Positions 32,947 through 41,620 of a stretch of DNA of 64,000 nt are shown here, piece after piece. Under the pieces are notes generated by a model. That model did not search any database and had not been told where the DNA came from. It saw only the letters and a program-made list of their open reading frames with translations. The DNA is from CAVOEB01 sp965249645 (GTDB lineage Bacteria; Pseudomonadota; Alphaproteobacteria; UBA828; JAPUJA01): positions 186,001 to 250,000 of the forward strand of contig CBDFML010000009.1 of assembly GCA_965249645.1 (NCBI GenBank), given 5' to 3'. Numbering within the stretch: position 1 is the stretch's first letter; every line of letters starts with the position of its first letter. The position numbers were made by a program, and so were the translations under genes.

Positions 32947-34158
32947 TCAGCATTGCAGCACGGCGACGCCGGGCAGGGTCTTGCCCTCGAGCCATTCGAG
33001 AAACGCACCGCCCGCGGTGGAGACGTAGGAGAAGCCATCCACCGCGCCGGCATGGGCGAGCGCGGCGACGGTGTCGCCGCCACCGCCGACGCTCAGCATC
33101 TGGCGGGCCTGGGTGAGCGCGACGACCTCCTGAGCGACCGCAACGGTGGCGTGGTCGTAGGGCGGGACCTCGAAGGCGCCGAGCGGGCCGTTCCAGACCA
33201 GGGTGCGAACCTGCTGCAGTCGGTGGGAAATACCCTGGATGGTGCGCGGGCCGAGATCGAGGATCATGGCGTCGTCGGGCACCTGATCGATGCGCACTGT
33301 ATCGAACGGAGCGCCGTGGCGAAATTCGTGGGCGATCACCGCGTCGACAGGCAGCAACAGGGTGCAGTCGTGCTCACGGGCGTTTGCGATGATGGTGCGC
33401 GCGGTTTCGGCTAGGTCGTGTTCGCAGAGCGATTTGCCGACGTTGACCCCGCCGGCGGCGAGCAGCGTGTTCGCCATCCCACCGCCGATAATCAGGTGGT
33501 CGACCCGGGCGACGAGATTGGTGAGCAGGTCGAGTTTGGTCGAAATCTTGGCGCCGCCGACCACCGCAGCGAGCGGACGTTCGGGCGAGTCCAGCGCGCG
33601 GCCGAGCGTATAGAGTTCCGCTTCCATCAGCCGGCCGGCAGCGTGGGGCAGGCGCTCTGCGAGGCCGACCATCGACGCGTGCGCCCGGTGGGCCGCCGAG
33701 AAGGCATCGTTGACGTAGAGGTCGCCGAGCCTGGCGAGGGCGGCGGCGAACTCCGGATCGTTGGCTTCCTCACCGGCGTGAAAGCGGAGGTTTTCAAGCA
33801 GCAGAACCTCGCCATCGGCAAGTGCCGCGACCGCCGATTCTGCGGCTTCGCCGACGCAGCCCGAGGCGAAGGCGACGGCGTGCCCGCCCAACGCGTCGGA
33901 GAGCGGTTGTGCCAATGGCGCCAAAGACATGGCAGGCACGGGCTTGCCCTTGGGTCGGCCGAAATGGGACAGCAGCACGACCCGCGCACCGCCGGCTACC
34001 AGTTCGCTCAGGGTGGCGGCGACGCGATCGATCCGGGTGCGGTCACCGACACGGCCGTCGGGCATGGGCACGTTGAGATCGACGCGCACAAGCACCCGCT
34101 TGCCCGCGACCTCGATCTCGTCGAGTGTGGCGAACGATCGCGTCGACCCCGCGGTCAT
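32947..34158 (-). CDS. pgk: Phosphoglycerate kinase
   Basis: 403 residues, normal length. VLVRVDLNVPMPDGRVGDRTRI, LLSHFGRPKG, AAVVGGAKISTKLDLLTNL, VWNGPLGAFEVPPYDHAT and the C-terminal SVGGGGDTVAAL are all standard substrate and ATP sites. It converts 1,3-bisphosphoglycerate to 3-phosphoglycerate. The start lies 10 bp after the gap stop. Confidence 0.97.
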   Translation of the reverse strand: MTAGSTRSFATLDEIEVAGKRVLVRVDLNVPMPDGRVGDRTRIDRVAATLSELVAGGARVVLLSHFGRPKGKPVPAMSLAPLAQPLSDALGGHAVAFASGCVGEAAESAVAALADGEVLLLENLRFHAGEEANDPEFAAALARLGDLYVNDAFSAAHRAHASMVGLAERLPHAAGRLMEAELYTLGRALDSPERPLAAVVGGAKISTKLDLLTNLVARVDHLIIGGGMANTLLAAGGVNVGKSLCEHDLAETARTIIANAREHDCTLLLPVDAVIAHEFRHGAPFDTVRIDQVPDDAMILDLGPRTIQGISHRLQQVRTLVWNGPLGAFEVPPYDHATVAVAQEVVALTQARQMLSVGGGGDTVAALAHAGAVDGFSYVSTAGGAFLEWLEGKTLPGVAVLQC

Positions 34159-34168
34159 GGAATCTGTC

Positions 34169-35173
34169 CTAGAGCTTGCCGAGGATCGCGGCGACGTCGC
34201 CCATGCGGTTCGAGAAGCCCCATTCGTTATCGTACCAGCTCAGCACCCGGCCGAAATTTCCGTTCATGACGACGGTCTGGTTGAGGTCGAGGGTCGAGCT
34301 GTTGGCGTTGTGGTTGAAGTCGGTGGAGACGAGGGGCTCGTCGTTGGTGCCGAGCACGCCCTTGAGCGGTCCGCGCGCCGCCTTGGTGATGGCGGCGTTG
34401 ATTTCCTCCACGCTGGTCTTGCGTTTTGCCGTGAAGCTGAGGTCGACCATCGAGACGTTCTGGGTCGGCACCCGGACCGCCATACCGTCGAGCTTGCCCG
34501 CCAATTCGGGCAGGACCAGGCCGACGGCACGTGCCGCACCCGTCGAGGTCAGGATCATCGACATGCCCGCGGCCCGGGCCCGGTTGAGGTCTGTGTGCAG
34601 GGTATCGAGCACGGGCTGATCGAGGGTGACAGAATGGATTGTCGTCATGTAACCGGACTTGATGCCGATCGTGTCGTTGATCACCTTGGCGATCGGCGCC
34701 AGGCAGTTGGTCGTGCAGGAGGCGTTGGAGACCACGTTGTGGGTCTTGCGCAGCTTTTTGTGGTTGACGCCGTAAATGACCATCAGGTCGGCATCGCCCG
34801 CGGGCGCCGAGATCAGCACCTTGCGCGCACCGGCCTGGAGATGCTGCGCCGCGCGGTCGCGCTTGGTGAAGATGCCGGTGCATTCGAGTGCGACGTCGAC
34901 CCTGAGTTCGCCCCACGGAAGCTGCGTCGGATCGCGCTCGGCGAACACCTTGATGGGGCCATGTCCGATATCGATGCTGCGGCCCTTGACCGACACCGTG
35001 CCCGGAAATGGGCCATGGACGGAATCGCGGCGCAGCAGGTGGGCGTTGGTCTCGACCGGGCCCAGATCGTTGATCGCGACCACGCGAAGGTCGCGCCGTT
35101 TGGATTCGTGAATTGCACGCAGCACGTTGCGGCCGATCCGGCCAAACCCGTTGATTGCGACCCGGACTGCCAT
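34169..35173 (-). CDS. gap: Glyceraldehyde-3-phosphate dehydrogenase
   Basis: 334 residues. NAD-binding INGFGRIGRNVLR, catalytic NASCTTNCLAPIAKV and the C-terminal SWYDNEWGFSNRM confirm GAPDH. It is the first gene of the gap-pgk-hyp-fba-thiE-efp-suhB run on the minus strand. It diverges from egtD, with about 200 bp between the two start codons. Confidence 0.97.
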   Translation of the reverse strand: MAVRVAINGFGRIGRNVLRAIHESKRRDLRVVAINDLGPVETNAHLLRRDSVHGPFPGTVSVKGRSIDIGHGPIKVFAERDPTQLPWGELRVDVALECTGIFTKRDRAAQHLQAGARKVLISAPAGDADLMVIYGVNHKKLRKTHNVVSNASCTTNCLAPIAKVINDTIGIKSGYMTTIHSVTLDQPVLDTLHTDLNRARAAGMSMILTSTGAARAVGLVLPELAGKLDGMAVRVPTQNVSMVDLSFTAKRKTSVEEINAAITKAARGPLKGVLGTNDEPLVSTDFNHNANSSTLDLNQTVVMNGNFGRVLSWYDNEWGFSNRMGDVAAILGKL

Positions 35174-35372
35174 GGCCTTGTCTCCCTTAAATTTGCGCCA
35201 AAATCCCGGTGAGAATGCTCGTGCCGTTGGTAGCGGCTGGGGGCCACCCGGTCAACCGGTATCGGTAACAAAGGCCCGGTTGGGCGCCTTGTACCGGAGT
35301 GCGCGGGGTACACATTCGGGTTGGGGGCCGTTAAAATACGCGCCGGCATCCTTGATTCTGGGGAGATTGTTC

Positions 35373-36347
35373 ATGGGCGGCGCGGCGCCGGCGGTGGCGT
35401 TTCACGACCTCGAACCCGTAGTCTCGAATTTCGAGACCGACGTGATCGCGGGGCTGTCGAGTCCGCGCAAGGAACTGTCCCCGAAATACTTCTACGACGA
35501 ACGGGGCTCGGAGCTGTTTCACGAGATCTGCGGGCTCGAGGAGTACTACCCGACCCGCGCCGAGATGGAAATTCTCGAGACCCGGGGCCGCGAGATCGGC
35601 GCCCTTGCCGGTCCGAATGCCACCCTTGTCGAGTTCGGCAGCGGCAACAATCTCAAGATCCGCGCCCTGCTTAAGGGGCTGAAAACGCCTGCCGCCTACG
35701 TCGCCATCGACATTTCGCGCGATTACCTGATCAAGGCCGCCCAGGACCTGCTCGCCCAGCACCCGTCGCTCGAGGTGGTGGCCATGTGTGCCGATTATAC
35801 CGAACCGTTCGACCTGCCCGCGCTCAAGGGCGCTGCGCCGGGCGACCGGCTGGGGCTGTTCTTCGGCTCGACCATCGGCAATCTCAACCCGGTCCAGGCC
35901 CACCGCTTCCTGGCCCACGCAGCGGCTGCGCTTGGACCGGGAGCGGCGATGCTGATCGGCGTCGATCTCAAGAAAGATCCGGTGGTGCTGGACGCTGCCT
36001 ACAACGACGCGAAGGGTGTCACCGCAGCGTTCAACCTCAACCTGCTGGCACGGATCAATCGCGAACTGGACGGCGACTTCGACCTCGCGGGTTTTGCCCA
36101 TGCGGCCCATTACGATATCGAGCAGGGGTGCGTCGAGATGCATCTGAGAAGTGTGCGCGACCAGGTGGTCGAGGTCGCGGGACGGCGCTTCGCATTTAGA
36201 GCGGGCGAGACCATCCACACGGAGAATTCCTACAAATATGCCGTGGCCGAGTTCCAGACCCTGGCGGAGGCGGCGGGCTTTGCCGCGGAGGCCGTCTGGA
36301 CCGACGCGGCCCAGCGCTTTTCGCTGCACCTGCTGCGGGTTTCCTGA
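35373..36347 (+). CDS. egtD: EgtD-like L-histidine N-alpha-methyltransferase
   Basis: 324 residues from the ATG at 35373 with GGGGAG upstream; the longer frame from 35127 is unlikely. LSPKYFYDERGSELFHEICGLEEYYPTRAE is the family start, VEFGSGNNLKIRALL is the SAM site, and GLFFGSTIGNLNP and IGVDLKKDP are conserved. It trimethylates histidine to hercynine, the first step of ergothioneine synthesis. EgtB is usually adjacent but is not in this window, so either it lies elsewhere or only hercynine is made. The two cysteine-rich peptides lie convergent just downstream. Confidence 0.88.
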   Translation: MGGAAPAVAFHDLEPVVSNFETDVIAGLSSPRKELSPKYFYDERGSELFHEICGLEEYYPTRAEMEILETRGREIGALAGPNATLVEFGSGNNLKIRALLKGLKTPAAYVAIDISRDYLIKAAQDLLAQHPSLEVVAMCADYTEPFDLPALKGAAPGDRLGLFFGSTIGNLNPVQAHRFLAHAAAALGPGAAMLIGVDLKKDPVVLDAAYNDAKGVTAAFNLNLLARINRELDGDFDLAGFAHAAHYDIEQGCVEMHLRSVRDQVVEVAGRRFAFRAGETIHTENSYKYAVAEFQTLAEAAGFAAEAVWTDAAQRFSLHLLRVS

Positions 36348-36358
36348 GAGCACGGCGC

Positions 36359-36397
36359 AAAAAAATCGGGCGGCCACCGGGGGGAGGCGGCCGCCCG
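36359..36397 (-). terminator. Intrinsic terminator of the cysteine-rich peptide genes
   Basis: On the minus strand CGGGCGGCC and GGCCGCCCG form a 9-bp stem, followed by ATTTTTTT. It lies 21 bp after the stop of the first cysteine-rich gene, so it ends that unit. The stem also faces the egtD 3' end from the other side but has no T tract there. Confidence 0.8.
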
Positions 36398-36418
36398 CAA
36401 CAGCGGCGGACGATAGGC

Positions 36419-36676
36419 TTAGGTCTTGCCGCCCACTTGCTCGCAGGCCTCCGCGCTCATCATCACGGAGCCTTGGCCCTTGCAGGCGTTCTGCCCGGCG
36501 CAGGCGCTGTTCGCGGTGGCACAGGCGCTGTGGCCCTTGCAGGCGTTGACGCCGTGACACGCGACGAGTTCGGCGGCATGGCTGGTCGACGCGGGGATGG
36601 CGACGCTACCGGCGGCGAACAGGGCCGCCGCGGCCGCTGCGACGGTGAAGCCCGCGGTCTTGCGAAATGCACTCAT
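36419..36676 (-). CDS. Small exported six-cysteine protein, bufferin-like precursor (Sec form)
   Basis: 85 residues. A Sec signal peptide (about residues 1-34, ending STSHA|AE) precedes a 50-residue core. The core has six cysteines spaced x5, x5, x6, x5, x12, in the frame ACHGVNAC, GHSACATANSAC and GQNACKGQG. The pattern and length resemble periplasmic bufferin-type metallophore precursors (BufA2-like as I recall), which bind copper after cysteine modification by a DUF692/MNIO enzyme. No such enzyme is in the window. A paralogue with identical cysteine spacing lies 50 bp upstream. AAAGGA precedes the ATG. Confidence 0.6.
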   Translation of the reverse strand: MSAFRKTAGFTVAAAAAALFAAGSVAIPASTSHAAELVACHGVNACKGHSACATANSACAGQNACKGQGSVMMSAEACEQVGGKT

Positions 36677-36726
36677 GATCGGATCCTTTCGTCTGATTGA
36701 TTGGGCTGAGCGGGGCTCGGCGGCGA

Positions 36727-36981
36727 TCAGCCGACCGTGCCGCCCATCGCGTCGCAGGAGTCGGCGGGCATGGACACCCAGCCCTGACCCTTGCAGGCGT
36801 TCTGCCCGGCGCAGGCGCTGTCGGCGGTGGCGCAGGCACTGTGCCCGGCGCAGGCGTTGACGCCGATGCATTGAACCTCGGCAGTCTCCCCACCGCCGGT
36901 GTCGTGGGCGCACCCCGCGACGAATAGCGCGGCGGCAGCAGCGGCGACGGTCCAACCGGTCGCCTTGGCACGAATTTTCAT
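36727..36981 (-). CDS. Small six-cysteine lipoprotein, bufferin-like paralogue
   Basis: 84 residues. The N-terminal signal ends LFVAGC|AHD, a lipobox, so this copy is probably lipid-anchored, unlike its neighbour. The core repeats the neighbour's six-cysteine spacing (x5, x5, x6, x5, x12) and the words GVNAC, GHSACATA, GQNACKGQGW. A GGAGGG ribosome-binding site precedes the ATG. The pair arose by tandem duplication and then diverged in the signal region. Metal binding or a redox role is inference from cysteine content. Confidence 0.6.
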   Translation of the reverse strand: MKIRAKATGWTVAAAAAALFVAGCAHDTGGGETAEVQCIGVNACAGHSACATADSACAGQNACKGQGWVSMPADSCDAMGGTVG

Positions 36982-37122
36982 AATCGGTCCCTCCTGATTG
37001 CTTTATACGCGCATGCCGGTATTCGCTCGCGCCGGCGCACGCCGTCAAATCGACCAGTACAGACTGAACCGTGCCGCGGCGAAGGGGGAATCACCTTCGA
37101 TCAAGTTTTAGTGAAGGAACGC

Positions 37123-38191
37123 CTATCGCCGTCCCTTGCGTGGAGCGTTCGATGCGCGTTTGGCCCGTTTCCTAATTTTCGGTGGCCGTCCCTTGAGCCG
37201 GAAACGCTTTTTGTCGGGCAGGTAAACCCGACCCGGGATCTCCGTGGCGAGCGATCCGTCGAACACCGCCTTCACGTCGGCTTGAACCTTCTTGTTCTTC
37301 AGATAGTACTGGTGGTTAGTGTTGTCGTCGTCCGCGTAGAGCACACCGGAAACATCCACCACAGAAATCTTGTCGTTCAGCGCGCGGATATTTTCAGGCC
37401 CGTCGGAGCCGAGGCGCTCCGGCCGGCCCTTGGTGTTTTCAGCGATCACCAGGGCCAGATCGCGCGGCGTATGATAGACGACGATCTCGTGGGCGAGGCG
37501 GGGCAGGAGTTTCATCTTGTCCACATGCTCGAAGCAATCGTTGTCTTCGTCGGCGGCCATGAGAAAGATCTTCTCGAACAGGCAGGGCAGGTGGTTTCCA
37601 CATTTTCGCCGCAGGCCCTGCACCGCGTGGCGAAGCGCGAAATTCCCCATGCTGTGGGCGAGCAGATGGACGTTCTGCTCGCAGCGCTCTCCCGCCGCGA
37701 GGCCATGGAGGTAACGGGCAACGGTCATGAGCGCCCGGGCGCCCGCGTCGCCCGACGCCGCGACGTCGTTGCGATCGTCGAGATAGGACATGACGGGAAT
37801 CCTCTTGCCGTTCGAGGGCCAGGTGAAAGAGAAAGAGGTTCATGTCCGGCGCGAGGAAAGTGCCGACCTTTGCCGTCCAGTGAAGCGCCTCTTTGAAATC
37901 GAAATCGAAGCCGTGGATGTAGACGAGCGTATCGGTCTGGCCGTCACGCATGGATTGCCGGAGCTTATCGAAGATCTCGGTGCTGCCGAAGACGAGTTCG
38001 CCTTCGGCGGTGTCTTTCGTCAAGGTTTCCGACGCCACGGTCAGGTTCTTGATCTTGCCCGTCCCGGCGTTGACCTCGGCGCGGCCGAAGCGGAGGTTGC
38101 CGCCGTCGACAGGCCCGAGCTCGGCGCCGAAATCCGTCGGCGGCTCGCCGCCCAGGGGTTCACGATTCGTCGCGGAATAAACGGTGGCCAT
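37123..38191 (-). pseudogene. Alpha/beta hydrolase (DUF900-like), disrupted by a one-base frameshift
   Basis: Two overlapping frames together give one protein of about 355 residues. The N-terminal part from the ATG at 38191 reads MATVYSATNREPLGGEP...TDTLVYIHGFDFDFKEAL. The C-terminal part reads SYLDDRNDVAASGDAG...LLAHSMGNFALRHA, with the Ser nucleophile in AHSMGN. They join if one T is removed from the CTCTTT run at 37826-37828, giving LFLFTWPSNGKRIPVMSYLDD. Either a recent inactivating mutation or a sequencing error is possible. The family consists of esterase/lipase-like enzymes with unknown substrates. Confidence 0.65.
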
Positions 38192-38530
38192 AGTCTGCCT
38201 CTCTACGAACGTCTTTTTCGAGAACGGCGGGGCGTCGTTCAATCGGCCATCGCCCCGGGTTCGTGGTCAAGGAACCCGCGATTGACCGTCAGGGCCTGGA
38301 GCTGCGGATTCCGGTCTGGCCGGTAATGAGGTCGATTGCGTTATATTACAATCGTACTACCGCTGAGTGTCGATTCGCAAGAAGAAGACCGGCGGAATTG
38401 CAACCGCAATTGGTGGCGGGGCGCGGGAATTCGAGGGATGACTGATCGCTTATCCCGGAATCAGCGTCGCCTGTGCCGGTCAAATTTGGCAATCATAGGG
38501 CGTGGTGGGGCGACTTGGGCGGGGTCGCAG
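38192..38530. other. Intergenic region, nothing identified
   Basis: About 340 bp between the hydrolase gene and transketolase, both on the minus strand. It has a lower GC patch near 38338 (TTATATTACAATC). I find no RNA gene, repeat or convincing ORF. Confidence 0.5.
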
Positions 38531-40534
38531 CTAGAGCTGGGCTTTCACGGCGGCGGCGGCGGCCTCGGCCGTAATACCGAAATGGCGATAGAGGTCGCGC
38601 GCCGGTGCCGAGGCGCCGAAGCCGGTCATGCCGATCGCGGCGCCCGCTTCCCCGACATAGCGTTCCCAGCCGAACGGCGAGGCGGCCTCGATCGCGACGC
38701 GCACCGTGCCCGGCGGCAGCACTTGCGCCCGATAGTCGGGGCCTTGCGCGTCGAACAGCTCCCAGCAGACCATCGAGACCAGCTGGGTGGCGACGCCGTC
38801 CGCCTCGAGCGCGGCCTGGGCATCGAGCGCGATGGCAGTCTCTGAGCCGCTCGCCAGCAGCACGGCGCGGGGCGCGCCCGAGGCTGGACGCAGCACGTAG
38901 CCGCCGCGCGCGCAGAGATTGTCGGGCGCGGCTTGGAGGCGCACCGCGGGCAGCTTCTGGCGCGACAACGCAAGCACCGAGGGGCCGTCGGCGGTCAGCG
39001 CCAGTTCCCAGCATTCCGCGGTTTCGACCGCATCCGACGGGCGAAACAGGCGCAAATTCGGGATCGCGCGCAACGCGGCCAGATGCTCGACCGGCTGGTG
39101 GGTCGGGCCGTCTTCGCCGAGACCGATGGAATCGTGGGTCATGACGTAGATCACCCGCTGCTTCATCAGCGCGGCGAGGCGGATCGCGGGGCGGCAGTAG
39201 TCGGTGAAGACCAGGAAGGTGCCGCCGTAGGGGATCACCCCGCCATGCAGCGCCATGCCCGTCATGGCCCCCGCCATGGCGTGTTCGCGGACCCCGTAAT
39301 GGAGATAGCGGCCGGAAAAATCGTTGCCGTCGAGAATACTGAGCCCCTTGGGCCGGGTGCCGTTCGAGCCGGTCAGGTCCGCCGAGCCGCCGACGATCTC
39401 GGGAACCGTCTCGGTCAGCACGGCCAGCGTGTTCTGGGAGGCGACCCGGGTGGCGAGCGCTGGAGGTTCGTCGATCAGGGTCTGCCTGTAGGCCGCCATG
39501 CGGGGGCCCAATTCGTCGGGCAGTCGGCCTGCCGCGACCCGTTCGAACTCGGCGCGCAAGGCGGGTTCACAGGCAGCCAGCCGGTCGCGCCAGGCGGTAT
39601 GGGCCGCGGCGCCCCGCGCGCCGGCGGCGCGCCACGCGGCGACGATCGGTTCGGGCAGCTCGAAGGGCGCATGCGGCCAGCCCAGCGCCTCGCGGGCGCC
39701 GGCAATCTCGTCCGCGCCCAGCGGCGCGCCGTGGGCGCCGGCGGTGCCCGCCTTGGTCGGTGCGCCGAAGCCGATGGTGGTGCGGCATGCGATCAGACTG
39801 GGCCGGCTGCTCGCCTGCGCGTCGTCGAGCGCGGCGGCGATGGCGTCTGGATCGTGGCCGTCGATCGCGGTGGTGACCCAGCCCGAGGCCTCGAAGCGGG
39901 CGCGGGCGTCGTCGGAGAAGGCCAGCGCCGTGTCGCCGTCGATCGAGATGTGGTTGTCGTCGTAGAGCACGGTCAGACGGTCGAGCCCGAGATGACCGGC
40001 CAACGAAATCGCTTCCTGGCTGATGCCTTCCATCAGACAGCCGTCGCCCGCCAACGCGTAGGTCCGGTGGTCGACCAACTCAGTGCCGAAACGGGCGCGC
40101 AGATGGGCCTCGGCAATCGCCATGCCGACGGCGTTGGCAAGACCCTGGCCGAGCGGGCCGGTGGTGGTTTCGATGCCGGGCGCCAGGCCGTATTCGGGGT
40201 GGCCCGCCGTGCGGCTGCCGAGCTGGCGGAAGTTACGCAACTCGTCGAGTGTCATGGCCGCCACGCCCGTGAGGTGGAGCAGGGCGTAGAGCAGCATGGA
40301 ACCGTGCCCGGCCGAGAGCACGAAGCGGTCGCGATCGGGCCAGTCGGCGGCCGCGGCGTCGTATTTGAGCGTCCGGGTAAACAGCACCGTGGCGACGTCT
40401 GCTACCCCCATGGGCATGCCGGGGTGGCCCGACTGCGCGGCTTCCACCGCGTCCATCGCGAGTGCCCGGATGGCATTCGCCATGTCGTCGTGGTTGACGG
40501 CGGCGGGGCTCGGGGTCGCGTCGGCAGGGGTCAT
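38531..40534 (-). CDS. tktA: Transketolase
   Basis: 667 residues, normal length. Conserved segments include DAVEAAQSGHPGMPMGVAD, LSAGHGSMLLYALLHL, TTGPLGQGLANAVGMA, YALAGDGCLMEGISQEA (thiamine diphosphate/Mg site), GVREHAMAGAMTGMALHG and HDSIGLGEDGPTHQPVEHLA. It interconverts pentose and triose phosphates with the gap/pgk/fba genes nearby. The start at 40534 is divergent from the DUF4164-zapA unit. Confidence 0.97.
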   Translation of the reverse strand: MTPADATPSPAAVNHDDMANAIRALAMDAVEAAQSGHPGMPMGVADVATVLFTRTLKYDAAAADWPDRDRFVLSAGHGSMLLYALLHLTGVAAMTLDELRNFRQLGSRTAGHPEYGLAPGIETTTGPLGQGLANAVGMAIAEAHLRARFGTELVDHRTYALAGDGCLMEGISQEAISLAGHLGLDRLTVLYDDNHISIDGDTALAFSDDARARFEASGWVTTAIDGHDPDAIAAALDDAQASSRPSLIACRTTIGFGAPTKAGTAGAHGAPLGADEIAGAREALGWPHAPFELPEPIVAAWRAAGARGAAAHTAWRDRLAACEPALRAEFERVAAGRLPDELGPRMAAYRQTLIDEPPALATRVASQNTLAVLTETVPEIVGGSADLTGSNGTRPKGLSILDGNDFSGRYLHYGVREHAMAGAMTGMALHGGVIPYGGTFLVFTDYCRPAIRLAALMKQRVIYVMTHDSIGLGEDGPTHQPVEHLAALRAIPNLRLFRPSDAVETAECWELALTADGPSVLALSRQKLPAVRLQAAPDNLCARGGYVLRPASGAPRAVLLASGSETAIALDAQAALEADGVATQLVSMVCWELFDAQGPDYRAQVLPPGTVRVAIEAASPFGWERYVGEAGAAIGMTGFGASAPARDLYRHFGITAEAAAAAVKAQL

Positions 40535-40685
40535 CGCGTGCAGGAAGGCTCTTTAGGGTCCGGCGGCGTCATGGCAGCGCGTCCGAGCGGAACGGAGGCG
40601 CCGAGGGGCAAGATGACCGCCCGGGCGGGCCTCGTCAACCGAGTCGTGCCGGTTTTGCCGGGGACGGAAGGGAGCGCGCGGACAG

Positions 40686-40714
40686 TTGACGGCGCGACCG
40701 GGGAAGGCTATTGA
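40686..40714 (+). promoter_or_regulatory. Candidate sigma-70-type promoter for DUF4164-zapA
   Basis: TTGACG at 40686 and TATTGA at 40709 are separated by 17 bases. About 58 bp lie between the -10 and the ATG at 40772, including a small TTGGGGA/TCCCCAA hairpin. A TATAAT directly abuts the ATG but has no partner -35. Confidence 0.4.
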
Positions 40715-40771
40715 TTTAAACATAAGAAGGGGGTTGGGGAACGCTCCCCAAGGGATTGAAAAGTTTATAAT

Positions 40772-41083
40772 ATGGCCACGCTTCAAGAAGCCCGAACTCG
40801 GCTCGAAAAAGCCGTCGAGCAGCTCGACGGCGCGATCGCCACGAGTCTGCAGGGCCGCGACGGCGACGACCCCGCCGCGCGGGCGGCGGCAATGGATAAG
40901 CTCGAATCGGAACGCGACGAGCTGAAGCGCAACGGCGAGGCTCTGTGCGCGGACCACGACAAGCTATCGGTCGCGCTGCGCGAGGCGCAGGAAAACTACG
41001 CCGCGGCACAAGTGGTCAACGAGGCGGTCGCGGGCCGGCTCGACGAGGCGCTTGAGCGTCTCAAGACGATACTGGAGACCTGA
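40772..41083 (+). CDS. DUF4164-type coiled-coil protein
   Basis: 103 residues, almost entirely helical and charged (ARTRLEKAVEQLDGAIA...ESERDELKRNGEALCADHDKL), with no membrane segment. Proteins of this type sit directly before zapA in many alphaproteobacteria, and a link to the divisome is inferred from that position. It ends one base before the zapA start codon. Confidence 0.75.
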   Translation: MATLQEARTRLEKAVEQLDGAIATSLQGRDGDDPAARAAAMDKLESERDELKRNGEALCADHDKLSVALREAQENYAAAQVVNEAVAGRLDEALERLKTILET

Positions 41084-41084
41084 G

Positions 41085-41438
41085 GTGGCGGAAGTATCGG
41101 TCACCATCAACGGGCGGCAGTATCCAATCGCCTGCGAGGACGGCCAGGAGGAACACGTCACCCGGCTGGCGGCCTACGTCGATCGCCGGGCGAAGGGCCT
41201 TGCGGACGAGATCGGCCAGGTCGGCGCCGCCCAGCTGCTCATCATGGTCGGCCTGCTGGTAGCGGACGAGCTGTCCGACGCGTTCAACGAGATCGAGCGC
41301 CTGCAGGTTGAGGCCAAGGAATTGGAAGGCCAGGCCCGCGATCGGGCCCACGCCGAGCTCGACGAAACGCTTGCCCCGGCGGTGGAGGGGCTGGCCGAAC
41401 GTATCGAGGCTATTGCGGCCCGTCTTGAGACTCACTAG
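41085..41438 (+). CDS. zapA: Cell division protein ZapA
   Basis: 117 residues from GTG 41085. The N-terminal globular part (VSVTINGRQYPIACEDGQEEHVTRLAAYVD) and the long C-terminal coiled coil are the ZapA pattern. It binds FtsZ and stabilises the Z ring. The 6S RNA follows within seven bases, the classic alphaproteobacterial order. Confidence 0.9.
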   Translation: MAEVSVTINGRQYPIACEDGQEEHVTRLAAYVDRRAKGLADEIGQVGAAQLLIMVGLLVADELSDAFNEIERLQVEAKELEGQARDRAHAELDETLAPAVEGLAERIEAIAARLETH

Positions 41439-41444
41439 ATTCCG

Positions 41445-41613
41445 AGTGGGCGGTGTCTGTCCGGCGCGTCAGGTAATTAATTCCCTGGGGCCAATAAGCC
41501 TCTCGAGGGAGCTGTCTCTGTCGAAGGTCTTGCCTTCGTTATGCGGCGCCCACCTGCTGATAGCAGGCCGCAGAGGGATCGATAGACCGACGGTCGATGC
41601 GGTGCCGCCCACT
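41445..41613 (+). ncRNA. ssrS: 6S RNA
   Basis: The ends pair: AGTGGGCGG at 41445 with CCGCCCACT ending 41613. The middle holds the large open bubble framed by TTCCCTGGGGCC and CTCGAGGGAGC, as in known 6S RNAs. It lies between zapA and the 5-formyltetrahydrofolate cyclo-ligase gene, its standard location. 6S RNA binds housekeeping RNA polymerase and damps transcription in stationary phase. Exact ends are approximate. Confidence 0.85.
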
Positions 41614-41620
41614 TTACACC

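Noticed and set aside
40766..40771. TATAAT next to the DUF4164 start as a leaderless promoter
   Set aside because: It abuts the ATG and has no -35 partner; TTGACG/TATTGA further upstream is a better candidate.
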